From positions 4,278,501 through 4,342,500 of the forward strand of contig CP066886.1 of the NCBI GenBank assembly GCA_016745315.1: a DNA stretch of 64,000 nt, in the 5' to 3' direction. Positions 8,098-17,015 of this stretch are shown here, piece by piece. The notes under the pieces were generated by a model. It searched no databases, had not been told where the DNA came from, and worked only from the letters and a program-made list of their open reading frames with translations. The stretch is from Arthrospira sp. PCC 9108 (GTDB taxonomy: Bacteria > Cyanobacteriota > Cyanobacteriia > Cyanobacteriales > Microcoleaceae). Position numbers and translations under genes: made by a program. Numbering within the stretch: the stretch's first letter is position 1; each line of letters starts with the position of its first letter.

Positions 8098-11000
8098 TTA
8101 TGAGTAAGATTCAAATCCGCTGTGCCACATCATAAGAGCAGCAGCCACTTCGTCAGCATCCCGTAAAGCCATAGAGCGTGTCCAGTAGCGTCTTTTGTCG
8201 GGTTTTACAAAATACACAGTAGGAATGGTTTTTCCATCCAAGTGAATAGAATCATATATTTTAGCAACACGCTGATAAAATATTCCCCCCTCCTCTATAC
8301 TGGACTTTTCTAAAAATGATTGATTTAACCTCTCTAACTGTTCTATAAGCTCTAAAGAATCTAGGGGTTCAACCTCGATTTCTTCACCCTCATCATTTGG
8401 GGTGAGATAAAAAGCAATTAAACGAACCGGAATAGAGGTGTGGTTTTGCTCTTGAAAAATTTTAACACAGATGTTTTTATTTGTTCCAAACCCAGCTTTA
8501 ATCACCTTTAAAAAATAATTGCAATATTCATTTAAGACATCTTCCGAAGCTCCTGTTTTAAGATCGCTAGATTGGGAACGAGTGCTTTGCCGTCCAGGAG
8601 ATGAACGATTACCTTTAAAATCAGGTAAAGTGTAATTAAAGATATCCTCAATTAGCAACCACTCACTATCCTTTAAGGAAAAGGCTTCACGCACACGATG
8701 GTCTACATCATCAAAATCCAATCTTTGAATATTATGTAATCGCATTGGACTTTCAGGAATTGGAACCCGCAGCAATTCGTTAATATTAGGTTCAGGTCTA
8801 TAAGAAGCAAAGCGGCCACTTGACAAAAGAAGATAATAAACAGCAAGCTTGCTGTTATAAGTTAGACAAGCCGCTTCTAAAGTTGAAGTATATTGAGGTG
8901 CAACATGGATAGTCACGTAACTTTCAGAACAAAGCACTCCTTGCTTATCTTCATCTGATCGGATAATTGCTGCTTGAAATCTTTTGGAATCAATTGTCCA
9001 AGCTTGCTTTAAAATTAGTTGGGGTATTTCAAACGCCGACAAATCGCTAGAATCTCGTGAATGGGTATCAGGATCCGCGTTAATAGGCAAATCTTCTGGA
9101 TTGATAAAAATAAATGGACCCTTGGGGAACTGCCGTAACAGGCGTTTTCCCAGTATATCTTCCTGATACTTTTTTCTATCACCCCGGATAATACCTTGTC
9201 TTTTAATGGCAATTTTAGCACGCTCCAGTTTCTCAAAGTTTTGTCCTTGGCTCAACCGGCGCACTAAAGCTAAATCCCGTCTGCCGCCCCACATTAATAC
9301 AGTCCACACCAAAGAATCTTGGATTGCTTCTTGCGGATAAATTAAATTGATATCATAAGGTTCTATAACTATCCGGTAATCATCTTCATTACTGGCAACA
9401 GGCTTTGGGCAGATATAAGACAATGGTTCACCATTGGGCAATTCGGCAGACATCGTGACAATGCAAGTGGGTGAAATAGCATCTTTGAATAACCCAAATC
9501 GCAAAGCAGATAAATTCACAATTTCATCTACTTTATATTCACAAAAAAGTTTGTGCCGGAATTCTTGAGCTGTGCTAATTTGATTGAAAATTAGCCCCCC
9601 AGCAGGCTGCATCATTGCAATCGGTTGACCAGCCTTTGCTAAAGCCGCAGATTTGGGCAAGAAAAGTGGGCCAATATTGCCGTAAGTAATCGGCCACTCA
9701 TTGTCTCTTGCCCAAGAATTCGCAAATCGAGTAACGGTATTTCTTCCCCAAGGAGCATTACCTATCACTAAATCGTATTGCCCCGCATCATGCACTGTGC
9801 GAAACCCTTCTACATTTTCTTGGAAAAAGTCTGCGGATATTAATCGCTTGTCTCTCAAGCGTGGAAAGCGTACTTGCTCCCAATAATATCGAGGATCGAT
9901 TTCATCACACATAGTCAAGTAAAGGCTAAATGAAGCTACCCTTACTGCTTGCGGATTAACATCTACTCCAAACAAATTACCTGCAAGAATTTGTTGCAAT
10001 ATGGGTGCAGTTATTTCTTCGACTGGATAAGCTTTCTTCCATCTATAAATAAGTCGCTGAAATGCTTTTACTAGAAAAATGCCCGATCCACAAGCCGGAT
10101 CAAGGATTTTCAGATCCCACTCGTCACTATCCCACGGCAAGACGCCATCCAAGATAAAGTCAACCAGATGTCCTGGAGTATAGTGAACTCCTTTGTCCGC
10201 ATTTTTTTTTCCCTTGTCAACAAATTCTTCATAAATACTACTAATGAACTCAAGGGGTATGGCATCAAAGGAATACTGCGGCCAGAGGCAACCCTGTCCC
10301 GTTTCCATTTCCAGATCGCCACTGACAAATTCTGCAAGCAGATTGAGATGTTGTTCAGTGACTTTATGTTCCTCTACTTGCCATTCGTGTTCGCGTTCCC
10401 CTTCGGTCGCTCCTTTTCCGGGAAATAAATCTCCATTAAATTTATTGTTAAGCCAGCGAAAGAAATTATAAGTATCTGTTTTATTTCGCAAAATTTCAGT
10501 TAAATTTGCATGGCTTTCTAATAAATATGCTTGTTCATATAAATGAGTTAGTAAATCTGGATTGAAAGCGGCGTTTCCCTGGGAATCTTTTCTGTCAAAT
10601 AGAAATTGAATGAAAATAATCCGGGCTAATAGATCGTGGATGGTGTCGTAATCGAGTTTAAGTTTATTAAGTTGCTTGCGGACACTTTTGAGATTGCTCA
10701 GGAGCATTTGGTCAGCAGACTGGCTACGCTGAAATCGCTTATTATTAGCTTGAAAAAATTGCCCTGACACCAAATCAGCCCAGTGGATGCGGAAAGTATC
10801 AGCCGCCTGTTGCGAGAGAGAGGGCTGATCAAATAATTCAAGTTGCTGACGCGAAACTTCAGCAACTGGTCTGAGATTCTCAAATTCGGTTGGTGGGCCT
10901 TCGTAACAGCTCCAAATTCGCAACCGATCTGGTTCCGCCGTAATTAGCGACGGAGAGCGAGCAAAACTCCATGCAAGTCTGTAAGTTTCTTTAAGAATGG

Positions 11001-11259
11001 CCTCTGATACTGGAATAGGAAACTGACAGACCACGGCGATAGGGGCCTCAGTTTCATCCCCTTGAGGATTTGGAGCCAGCACTCCCACTTGGAGGTCAGC
11101 ACCAGAACCATTTAAAAGATTTTTGATATTCCTTCCCAGTTTTTCCCGAGCTAGGCGTGCATACACGCTGGGTCCAGCACCTGTTGGCTCCATGACTTGA
11201 GCCAGTTCAGGCCAGTGGAGCTTTTGGTGAGCTAGTTCTAGTAATCCAGAAACAGACAT
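8098..11259 (-). CDS. Eco57I-like class N6-adenine DNA methyltransferase
   Basis: This is a 1053-residue protein. The SAM-binding motif I reads LDPACGSGIF at about 386-395. A preceding GVHYTPGHLVDFIL region is typical of type I HsdM, type IIG and Eco57I methylases. The catalytic motif IV appears as GNAPWG at about 500-505, a variant of the usual NPPY/W. The N-terminal 340 residues are helical and may bind partners or carry extra activity. The C-terminal 400 residues probably hold the target-recognition region (LLRVPIPESP near 890 is typical of it). No clear nuclease motif was found in the N-terminus, so cleavage may rest with the downstream 228-residue protein. It is likely a restriction-modification or BREX PglX-like defence enzyme. 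Confidence 0.75.
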   Translation of the reverse strand: MSVSGLLELAHQKLHWPELAQVMEPTGAGPSVYARLAREKLGRNIKNLLNGSGADLQVGVLAPNPQGDETEAPIAVVCQFPIPVSEAILKETYRLAWSFARSPSLITAEPDRLRIWSCYEGPPTEFENLRPVAEVSRQQLELFDQPSLSQQAADTFRIHWADLVSGQFFQANNKRFQRSQSADQMLLSNLKSVRKQLNKLKLDYDTIHDLLARIIFIQFLFDRKDSQGNAAFNPDLLTHLYEQAYLLESHANLTEILRNKTDTYNFFRWLNNKFNGDLFPGKGATEGEREHEWQVEEHKVTEQHLNLLAEFVSGDLEMETGQGCLWPQYSFDAIPLEFISSIYEEFVDKGKKNADKGVHYTPGHLVDFILDGVLPWDSDEWDLKILDPACGSGIFLVKAFQRLIYRWKKAYPVEEITAPILQQILAGNLFGVDVNPQAVRVASFSLYLTMCDEIDPRYYWEQVRFPRLRDKRLISADFFQENVEGFRTVHDAGQYDLVIGNAPWGRNTVTRFANSWARDNEWPITYGNIGPLFLPKSAALAKAGQPIAMMQPAGGLIFNQISTAQEFRHKLFCEYKVDEIVNLSALRFGLFKDAISPTCIVTMSAELPNGEPLSYICPKPVASNEDDYRIVIEPYDINLIYPQEAIQDSLVWTVLMWGGRRDLALVRRLSQGQNFEKLERAKIAIKRQGIIRGDRKKYQEDILGKRLLRQFPKGPFIFINPEDLPINADPDTHSRDSSDLSAFEIPQLILKQAWTIDSKRFQAAIIRSDEDKQGVLCSESYVTIHVAPQYTSTLEAACLTYNSKLAVYYLLLSSGRFASYRPEPNINELLRVPIPESPMRLHNIQRLDFDDVDHRVREAFSLKDSEWLLIEDIFNYTLPDFKGNRSSPGRQSTRSQSSDLKTGASEDVLNEYCNYFLKVIKAGFGTNKNICVKIFQEQNHTSIPVRLIAFYLTPNDEGEEIEVEPLDSLELIEQLERLNQSFLEKSSIEEGGIFYQRVAKIYDSIHLDGKTIPTVYFVKPDKRRYWTRSMALRDADEVAAALMMWHSGFESYS

Positions 11260-12066
11260 AGGACGGTTTAAGCTGCCATTACAGCAGAAGGCGACAAGAG
11301 GGCTATCGTTTTCTTGATTGAAGACGATTTGGCCTTTTCTTGCGGTGTTGTCATCCGTTATTATATTCCAGTAGCGCTAAAATTAAATAAATTGGTGCGA
11401 GACGTTTAGGAGTCAAATAAGGCTGCAATGCCTGAAATAACCTCCTAGTGGGACTTGCACCCCTTGGTGGAATATAAGGGATTCGCACCCCTGACCATCC
11501 CATAACTGTTTATATGTCCCGACGCTTGGAGAAATCTAAGCAAGGCAGGGGACTCAAGGTCATAAACCAACTGAGAAATCAGGGCGTTGAGAGTAACGGC
11601 GATAGCCACCCCCAGTTTTGGGAATCACAATCTCAGGATTGAAGCTGGGAACGGAAGGCTCCGAGGTGCAACCCAACACCAGAATCGAGACCACTGCCAA
11701 CCATCCATGATTAGGGAAACCGAATGTCCGGCTTGAACCATCGTAATAATATAGTAGCGAAATAGGTTGATACGCTGCGCTCAAAAGAGTAAGGGGAAAA
11801 GTAGGGGCTTCTATTTACTACCTACACAGACCTTTAAAAGTACCCCGGTGGAAAGGACAAATCTAAAGATGGAATGCCCATATAAACGGAACGTTTTAAG
11901 TCCTCCTGGACTCTGATTATCTGGTCGAGATATCAGTAGGGATAAGTGTAACCGCAAGTCCTAGAGGATGTGAGATGTGACCAGAAGCCAACGCCCAACT
12001 GTAATGGTAGGGATATGCTAACAGGTCACGGTTTGATTGTAAGAATAGAGTCTAGTAGGAGTCAAT

Positions 12067-13886
12067 ATGACGAAATCGAGAGAAAGTAAGGGATTTGGGA
12101 AACCAAAACTTACAAAGACGTGCGTTTGTATGGAGAAGTATTAACTGGGCCAAGGTTCAGAGATACGTCTTTAAGCTCCAAAAGAGGATATTTCAAGCAG
12201 CTAAATCGGGACAAGATGCAAAGGTAAGAAGGTGGCAACGTCTATTGGTGAAGTCATATTATGCCCGGCTCCTAGCAATACGGCTGTAGGGGCGGGTTCC
12301 ACGGTCAGCCATGCTTCCCAACAGTCAGCTTAATAAACCCGCCCCCCAAGCGGGTCAAGGCAAGAAAACAGCCGGAGTTGATGGAGTAAGAGCAATCTCT
12401 CCAAGACAAAGGTTTGAATTTGTGGAGAGCATTAAGGGAAATCTCAAAGCCAAACCACTGCGACGGGTGTGGATTCCAAAACCCGGTAGGGATGAAAAAA
12501 GCTGGAATAGGAATTCCCACAATCCAAGACAGAGCAAGGCAAGCCTTGGTTAAGTCGGCTTTCGAACCTGAATGGGAATCGAGATTTGAAGGCACTAGTT
12601 ACGGGTTCCGACCCGGACGGTCAGCACAAGATGCAATAAGTAGGATTTACCAGAGTATTAATAAAGGTGAATATTACGTGCTAGATGCTGATATAGCGAA
12701 ATGTTTTGACCGAATAAACCATGATTACCTACTGTCCAAAATTCATTGTCCAAGCTGCCTAAAAAGAGACCTGAAACAATGGCTCAAAGCTGGTGTGCTA
12801 GATAACGGTGTATTCGAGGATACAGAAACAGGGACACCTCAAGGAGGGGTAATAAGTCCAATACTCGCTAACATCGCATTGGATGGCATGATTAGGTTCA
12901 TAGAGACAATGTATCCAAAGAAAGCAGACAGAGCGCAGGCTACTGTTATAAGATACGCCGATGACCTTGTAGTGATATCCCCATCACTAGAAATCATTGA
13001 ACAGTGCAAGACTGCTATTTCTGAATGGCTAAAACCTGTAGGACTAGAAATAAAACCTGAAAAGACTTGAATCTGTCATACACTCAAAACTATTGAGTAT
13101 GACGGTAAGACAGAGAATCCAGGGTTCGACTTTCTAGGATTCAATATCAGGCAATATCCAGCAGGAAAATACAAATCTGGGAAAACAGGCGGGGCAGCAA
13201 GCCGATTAATCGGACATAAAACCCACATAAAACCCAGCCATAAAGCAGTTAAAGCCCATACAGAAGTGATTAAAGGTGTAATCAAACAACATAGAACAGC
13301 ACCTCAGTCAGCCCTGATAAAACATCTAAACCCGATTATTCGGGGATGGTCAAATTACTACTCAGCGGTAGTCTCAGCAGAGACCTTCAATAAGCTAGAC
13401 CTCATAATCTGGTTAATGTTACGGGCATGGACAGCATCAAGATGCAAAGGGGTGAACTACGAAAAGCTGAGGAACTATTTCAGACATGGAACGGTTAAAC
13501 TTAGCAATGGGAATGAAAGACAGGAATCTTGGTTATTCCAGACCAAAGAAGGATTCCAATTATGGAAACATAACTGGACCCCAATTGTCAGACACACCTT
13601 AATACGCCCCGACGCAACACCATACGATGGAAATTGGACTTACTGGGCAACCAGGAGAGGACAAGCAATCGATACGCCAAATAAGGTAGCAAAAGTACTT
13701 AAAAAGCAAAAAGGCAAGTGTACCTGGTGCGGGCAATTCTTTACCCCATCAGATTTAATTGAAGTAGACCACATTGTACCTAGAAGCCATGGCGGAAAGG
13801 ATGAATACAAAAATCTTCAACTATTACATCGCCACACCCGCGATGATAAGACAGCTCTTGATGAAGAGATGATGCTGTACTCTTAA
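12067..13886 (+). pseudogene. ltrA: group II intron reverse transcriptase/maturase, broken
   Basis: This is the intron-encoded protein. The order is: RT domain with GFRPGRSAQDAI, PQGGVISPILANIAL and the catalytic IRYADDLVVIS; the X/maturase region with HLNPIIRGWSNYY; and a C-terminal HNH nuclease with CTWCGQ, DHIVPRSHGG and KNLQLLH. Four lesions are visible. One extra base near 12093 separates ATG 12067 from the rest. A 60-bp palindromic element at 12286-12345 brings an in-frame TAG. There is a frameshift near 12495. A CGA to TGA change at 13068 breaks the frame after EIKPEKT. After the nonsense codon the frame stays open to the HNH end. It is clearly a former group II maturase of the HNH type, now inactive. 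Confidence 0.85.
12286..12345. repeat. 60-bp GTAGGGGCGGGTT palindromic element inside the maturase
   Basis: The element begins GTAGGGGCGGGTT and ends AACCCGCCCC, giving 10-bp inverted ends with a variable centre. It interrupts the maturase frame exactly where the sequence would otherwise read from LLAIR into GKKTAGVDGV. The same type of element, also exactly 60 bp long, occurs in the six-copy array (for example 45450-45509). This shows that these small palindromes move or are copied between loci. Confidence 0.75.
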
Positions 13887-13906
13887 CAAGGAGACGGTCA
13901 GACTAG

Positions 13907-13943
13907 GAGCCGTATGAGGTGAAAGTCTCAAGTACGGTTTTGA
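13907..13943 (+). ncRNA. group II intron domain V
   Basis: The sequence starts GAGCCGTATGAGGTGAAAG and ends AGTACGGTTTTGA. It folds into the short two-part hairpin with a GAAA loop that is the catalytic core of group II introns. The domain VI-like stem follows immediately (GGGGTAGACC paired with GGTCTAT..CCCC). Domain V appears intact even though the maturase is not, so splicing with a maturase supplied in trans is possible. Confidence 0.8.
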
Positions 13944-14032
13944 ATGGGAGGGGTAGACCGTGAGGTCTATCTCGACCCCTAATTATTCTATTTTTGTAAA
14001 ATTATAATAAATAAGGGATCCACACTCCTAGA

Positions 14033-14548
14033 ATGGCTATCATAGAAGGATTCACTCGACGAGAAACCCTCGACCTAACGGCTACCACCTCCAATCGCCT
14101 GCAATACCTAGAACGGTGTCAACTGGTAGTCCCGCACCGAATCAGCAACTCCCGAAGGCCCACCGTGATTTATACCTGGGAGCAGGTTTTAGAAATCCGG
14201 GCCATCAAAAATCTTCGAGAAGTCATCTCGCTCCAGACGGTGAGAAGCATTATCAAATTCCTCGATGAGAGCGGATTTGACGATAGCTTACGTGACAAGC
14301 AGCTAGTCGTTATTGATGAAGAGGTAATCTGGGTTCAGCAGGATTGGAAAGACTTTGCCGACAAACTCCCGTCAGTTCTGAAGGTGGCAGGACATAAAAA
14401 CAAAGATGTGGGTCAGTATCTCTTGGTGGTTATTCCACCTCTATCTCAAATTGTGAACGAGGTATGGCTGGCGGCTGAAAAATCGACTGTAGTCCATTTT
14501 GAGAGTTTTAAGCAACGGGCTAAAGCCAAACCGACTCAGGTAGCATGA
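14033..14548 (+). CDS. MerR-like helix-turn-helix protein
   Basis: This is a 171-residue protein. Residues 8-60 resemble a MerR-type winged helix: RRETLDLTATTSNRLQYLER, then a basic turn, then YTWEQVLEIRAIKNLRE. The C-terminal part shows no metal- or drug-binding signature. It sits just downstream of the intron and upstream of the DarT remnant, and may have regulated neighbouring defence or toxin genes. The DNA-binding fold is reasonably clear; the target is unknown. Confidence 0.6.
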   Translation: MAIIEGFTRRETLDLTATTSNRLQYLERCQLVVPHRISNSRRPTVIYTWEQVLEIRAIKNLREVISLQTVRSIIKFLDESGFDDSLRDKQLVVIDEEVIWVQQDWKDFADKLPSVLKVAGHKNKDVGQYLLVVIPPLSQIVNEVWLAAEKSTVVHFESFKQRAKAKPTQVA

Positions 14549-14584
14549 AAGGATTCTCAGAGGGACACTTCAACAGCAACCCCT

Positions 14585-15035
14585 ATGTCGGTATCACCCC
14601 TAGATTTCCTCACGGGTATCACTCTATCTGGCGATCGCAACTATCCACCCTATTACCCATATTAGAAATTTACCCTCTATCTTGCGTTCTGGTGGCATCC
14701 TGGCTAACAAGCGCTTAAAATTTCAGCGGATCAATTATGTAGATATTGCTCACGAAACTATTCAGAATAAACGCGCTCAAATTAATATCCCTTGTTCAAG
14801 GGGCGGCACGCTTCACGATTACGTTCCCTGGTATTTTGCGCCTCGTTCTCCGATGCTTTATGCCATCTCCAGAGGCAATGTTCAAGGATATGAAGAGGGG
14901 CAAAGTCCGGTGGTTCACTTAGTGGCTACAGCGGAGGATATCGCAGCGGCAGGTCTTCCTTTAAAATCAGTTAAAATGAATGGGTTGATCACAACGAGAA
15001 CTCGGGAATTTTTATCCGGCAATGATTCAGTTTAA
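14585..15035 (+). pseudogene. darT: darT toxin, degenerate (copy 2)
   Basis: This is a remnant of the DarT DNA ADP-ribosyltransferase. From about 14643 the frame reads IHPITHIRNLPSILRSGGIL, then INIPCSRGGTLHDYVPWYF and APRSPMLYAI, all typical of DarT. No start codon reaches this frame. ATG 14585 is in another frame and would connect only if two bases (TA) were restored near 14645, as in copy 1. DarT is normally about 200 residues, but after VATAEDIAAAGLP the protein jumps to EFLSGNDSV and stops, so the TDGH and arginine-rich region before the catalytic glutamate appears to be missing. It overlaps darG by 14 bp, the standard toxin-antitoxin layout. It is almost certainly inactive. Confidence 0.75.
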
Positions 15036-16078
15036 GCAAGGCAACCTATTGACCGAAACGACTGAGGCCCTGGTGAACACCGTTAACTGTGTCGGTGTCA
15101 TGGGTAAGGGGATTGCTTTGCAATTTAAGCAGGCATTTCCGGAAAATTTCCGAGCCTATAAAACAGCTTGTGATGCTAAGAAAATCCATCCCGGGCAGAT
15201 GTTCGTAGTTGCTACCCATGAGCTATTTCCAAAATACATCATTAATTTCCCCACTAAGCGCCACTGGAAGGGAAAATCTAAAATAGAAGATATTGAATCG
15301 GGATTAATTGCACTGGTTGAGGAAGTCAAGCGGTTAGAAATTCGCGCTTATCGCGATTCCTCCTCTGGGATGCGGAAATGGGGGCTTAGATTGGACGGAA
15401 GTCAAGCCTCTCATCGTTCAAGCTTTTGCGGAAGTTCCGGATATTGAGGTGGTTATTTTTGAACCCACTGGTGCACCTGTTGCGCCTCAAATTCCAGTGG
15501 CTACCTCTACCCCCAAAATGACCCGGGGACGGGCTTTATTGATTCGCTTGCTGGAATTGTACGGCATTCCCGGGTATCGCTTAACTAAGCTGGAAATTCA
15601 AAAACTCGCCTATTTTTTGCAAGTAGCAGGCGAACCGTTAAGACTGCGCTATATCAAACATCAATTTGGCCCTTATGCAGAGAATCTCAATCATGTTTTG
15701 CCAAACATTGAGGGTCATTACATTCGCGGATATGGCGATCGCACTGAAACCTCTGCAATTTATGTATTAGAAAAGGGTCGTGACGCTGCCGATCGCTTTT
15801 TATCAGAACATCCCGATACCGGCGATCGCCTGCAACAAGTCAGCGATTTAATTGAAGGATTTGAGACGCCTTACGGGATGGAAATGTTGGCAACCCTTCA
15901 CTGGATTGCGACGGAAGATCCGCCAGCGGCAATGGATTGCGATCGCGCCATTGAAAGAGTACAGGAATGGAGCGATCGCAAACGCACTCTATTTAAACCC
16001 AACCATCTGCGAAAAGCTTGGGAACGCCTTCACTCTCAGAACTGGTTTCATATCAATAGGGATGCCGAAACCCAATAA
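15022..16078 (+). pseudogene. darG: darG macrodomain antitoxin, frameshifted
   Basis: The gene encodes the DarG ADP-ribosylglycohydrolase antitoxin. The macrodomain opens MIQFKQGNLLTETTEALVN and has the NCVGVMGKGIALQFK substrate loop. Near 15345 one extra base (in CGCGCTTATCGCG) throws the frame. Removing it gives IAIPPLGCGNGGLDW, the second macrodomain loop, and reads on to VVIFEPTGAP and the C-terminal DarG domain (LTKLEIQKLAYFLQ) that binds DarT. The total length, 1057 bp, is one base more than a multiple of three, consistent with a single insertion. The second half is open from 15449 and could make a partial protein. With the toxin broken, there is little selection to keep the antitoxin. 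Confidence 0.85.
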
Positions 16079-16115
16079 TGTTCATGACCAAAAAAATGAG
16101 GGGATGATTAGTATT

Positions 16116-16167
16116 GATGAAACTGCCCGATGGAGAACCAGAGGAATTTGATAAGCTGGAGTTGTAG
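16116..16167 (+). pseudogene. tail of the 6682 antitoxin-like gene
   Basis: About 50 bp encode MKLPDGEPEEFDKLEL with the stop. They match 6881-6924 and some following bases with only a few differences. Nothing of the upstream part of that gene is present here. The preceding bases belong to the DarG end and a short spacer. It is a duplication scar. Confidence 0.75.
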
Positions 16168-16230
16168 ATTTCTGAAGTGGCGATCGCAGATTTCCGATTT
16201 TACAGATAAAATAGTCCCACCTCTTAAAAT

Positions 16231-16557
16231 ATGACCCTAAAAGAACTAGAACCCCAACTCCTAGCCTTAACGCCAGAAGAAAAAGCCCAAGCGATTCAAA
16301 TTCTCGCCCAAAGTTTAAGTAACGCTTGGAAAGGGATTGAAAAAACCCCCGGAGTCTGTGGCGGCGATGCTAGAGTCGCTAATACGCGCATCCCCATTTG
16401 GTCTCTCGTCAACTCTCGTCGATTAGGGGCATCTGATGGTCGTATTTTACAGGATTTTCCTCAACTCAGCGCCGAAGATTTAGTCAATGCTTGGAACTAT
16501 TCCCAGGCACACCCAGATGAAATGGAAGCGGCAATTCACAGAAATGAGGAAGATTGA
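16231..16557 (+). CDS. DUF433 antitoxin (VapB-like)
   Basis: This is a 108-residue protein. The N-terminal helix (LALTPEEKAQAIQILAQSL) is followed by the DUF433 winged-helix signature: PGVCGGDARVANTRIPIWSLV, then ILQDFPQLSAEDLVNAWNY. DUF433 proteins are antitoxins of DUF5615 PIN-like RNases and bind DNA to autoregulate. The partner reading frame starts right after the stop codon but has lost its start. The antitoxin itself looks intact. Confidence 0.8.
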   Translation: MTLKELEPQLLALTPEEKAQAIQILAQSLSNAWKGIEKTPGVCGGDARVANTRIPIWSLVNSRRLGASDGRILQDFPQLSAEDLVNAWNYSQAHPDEMEAAIHRNEED

Positions 16558-16917
16558 AATAGGGCTCGTCTTTATGCCGATGAAAATTTTCCTCTTCCCA
16601 TTGTCGAATTCCTGCGTTTAGTGGGTCACGATATCCTCACCATTGCCGAAGCTGGCAAGGCAGGATTGGGAATTCCTGACGAAGAGGTATTGGCATTTGC
16701 CGTTCATGAGGAACGGTCTATTTTAACGCGGAATTGGGATGATTTTAGACGACTGCACCGCTTTCACCCCAATCATTACGGCATTATCATCTGCAAAGAA
16801 GATTTGAATACAGAAAGACAGGCACAGCGGATTGCTGATGCTATTGCCAGGGAAGAAAATCTCAAAGGTCAATTGATTAGAATTACTCGGGCATCAGAAC
16901 CGGGAAATAGCATCTAA
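16558..16917 (+). pseudogene. DUF5615 PIN-like toxin with lost start codon
   Basis: The frame directly after the DUF433 stop reads ARLYADENFPLPIVEFL, then GHDILTIAEAGKAGLGIPDEE, then ILTRNWDDFRRLH. This is a complete DUF5615 PIN-like RNase, including the acidic residues of its active site (YADEN and NWDDF). No start codon precedes it: the bases are AATAGGGCTCGT, where ATGGCTCGT would be expected. Deleting AG restores an ATG that overlaps the end of DUF433 as is usual. The first in-frame alternative is GTG 16621, which would drop the YADEN strand and its catalytic acid. The toxin is therefore probably not made. Confidence 0.75.
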
Positions 16918-17015
16918 ACTAGGCTCGTTTGAATTGACCCCCGATGGCCTAGTTAGGACTCTCTATTGATTGAATTATGCTATAATCGATTAACTTTTTT
17001 ATTTGAAATTATCCT

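Larger units (their letters stand above)
11395..13983 (+). mobile_element. group II intron, degenerate maturase
   Basis: The 5' boundary fits the group II consensus GTGCG at 11395. A long structured leader follows (about 670 nt before the maturase start). The 3' end holds a recognisable domain V at 13907-13943, then a domain VI-like hairpin ending near 13983 in CCCCTAAT. The internal reading frame encodes a reverse transcriptase/maturase with an HNH endonuclease domain. It lies between the restriction-modification operon and the MerR-like gene, in an intergenic position. The maturase is broken, so mobility would need help in trans. The exact ends are set from consensus only and could be off by a few bases. 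Confidence 0.8.
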
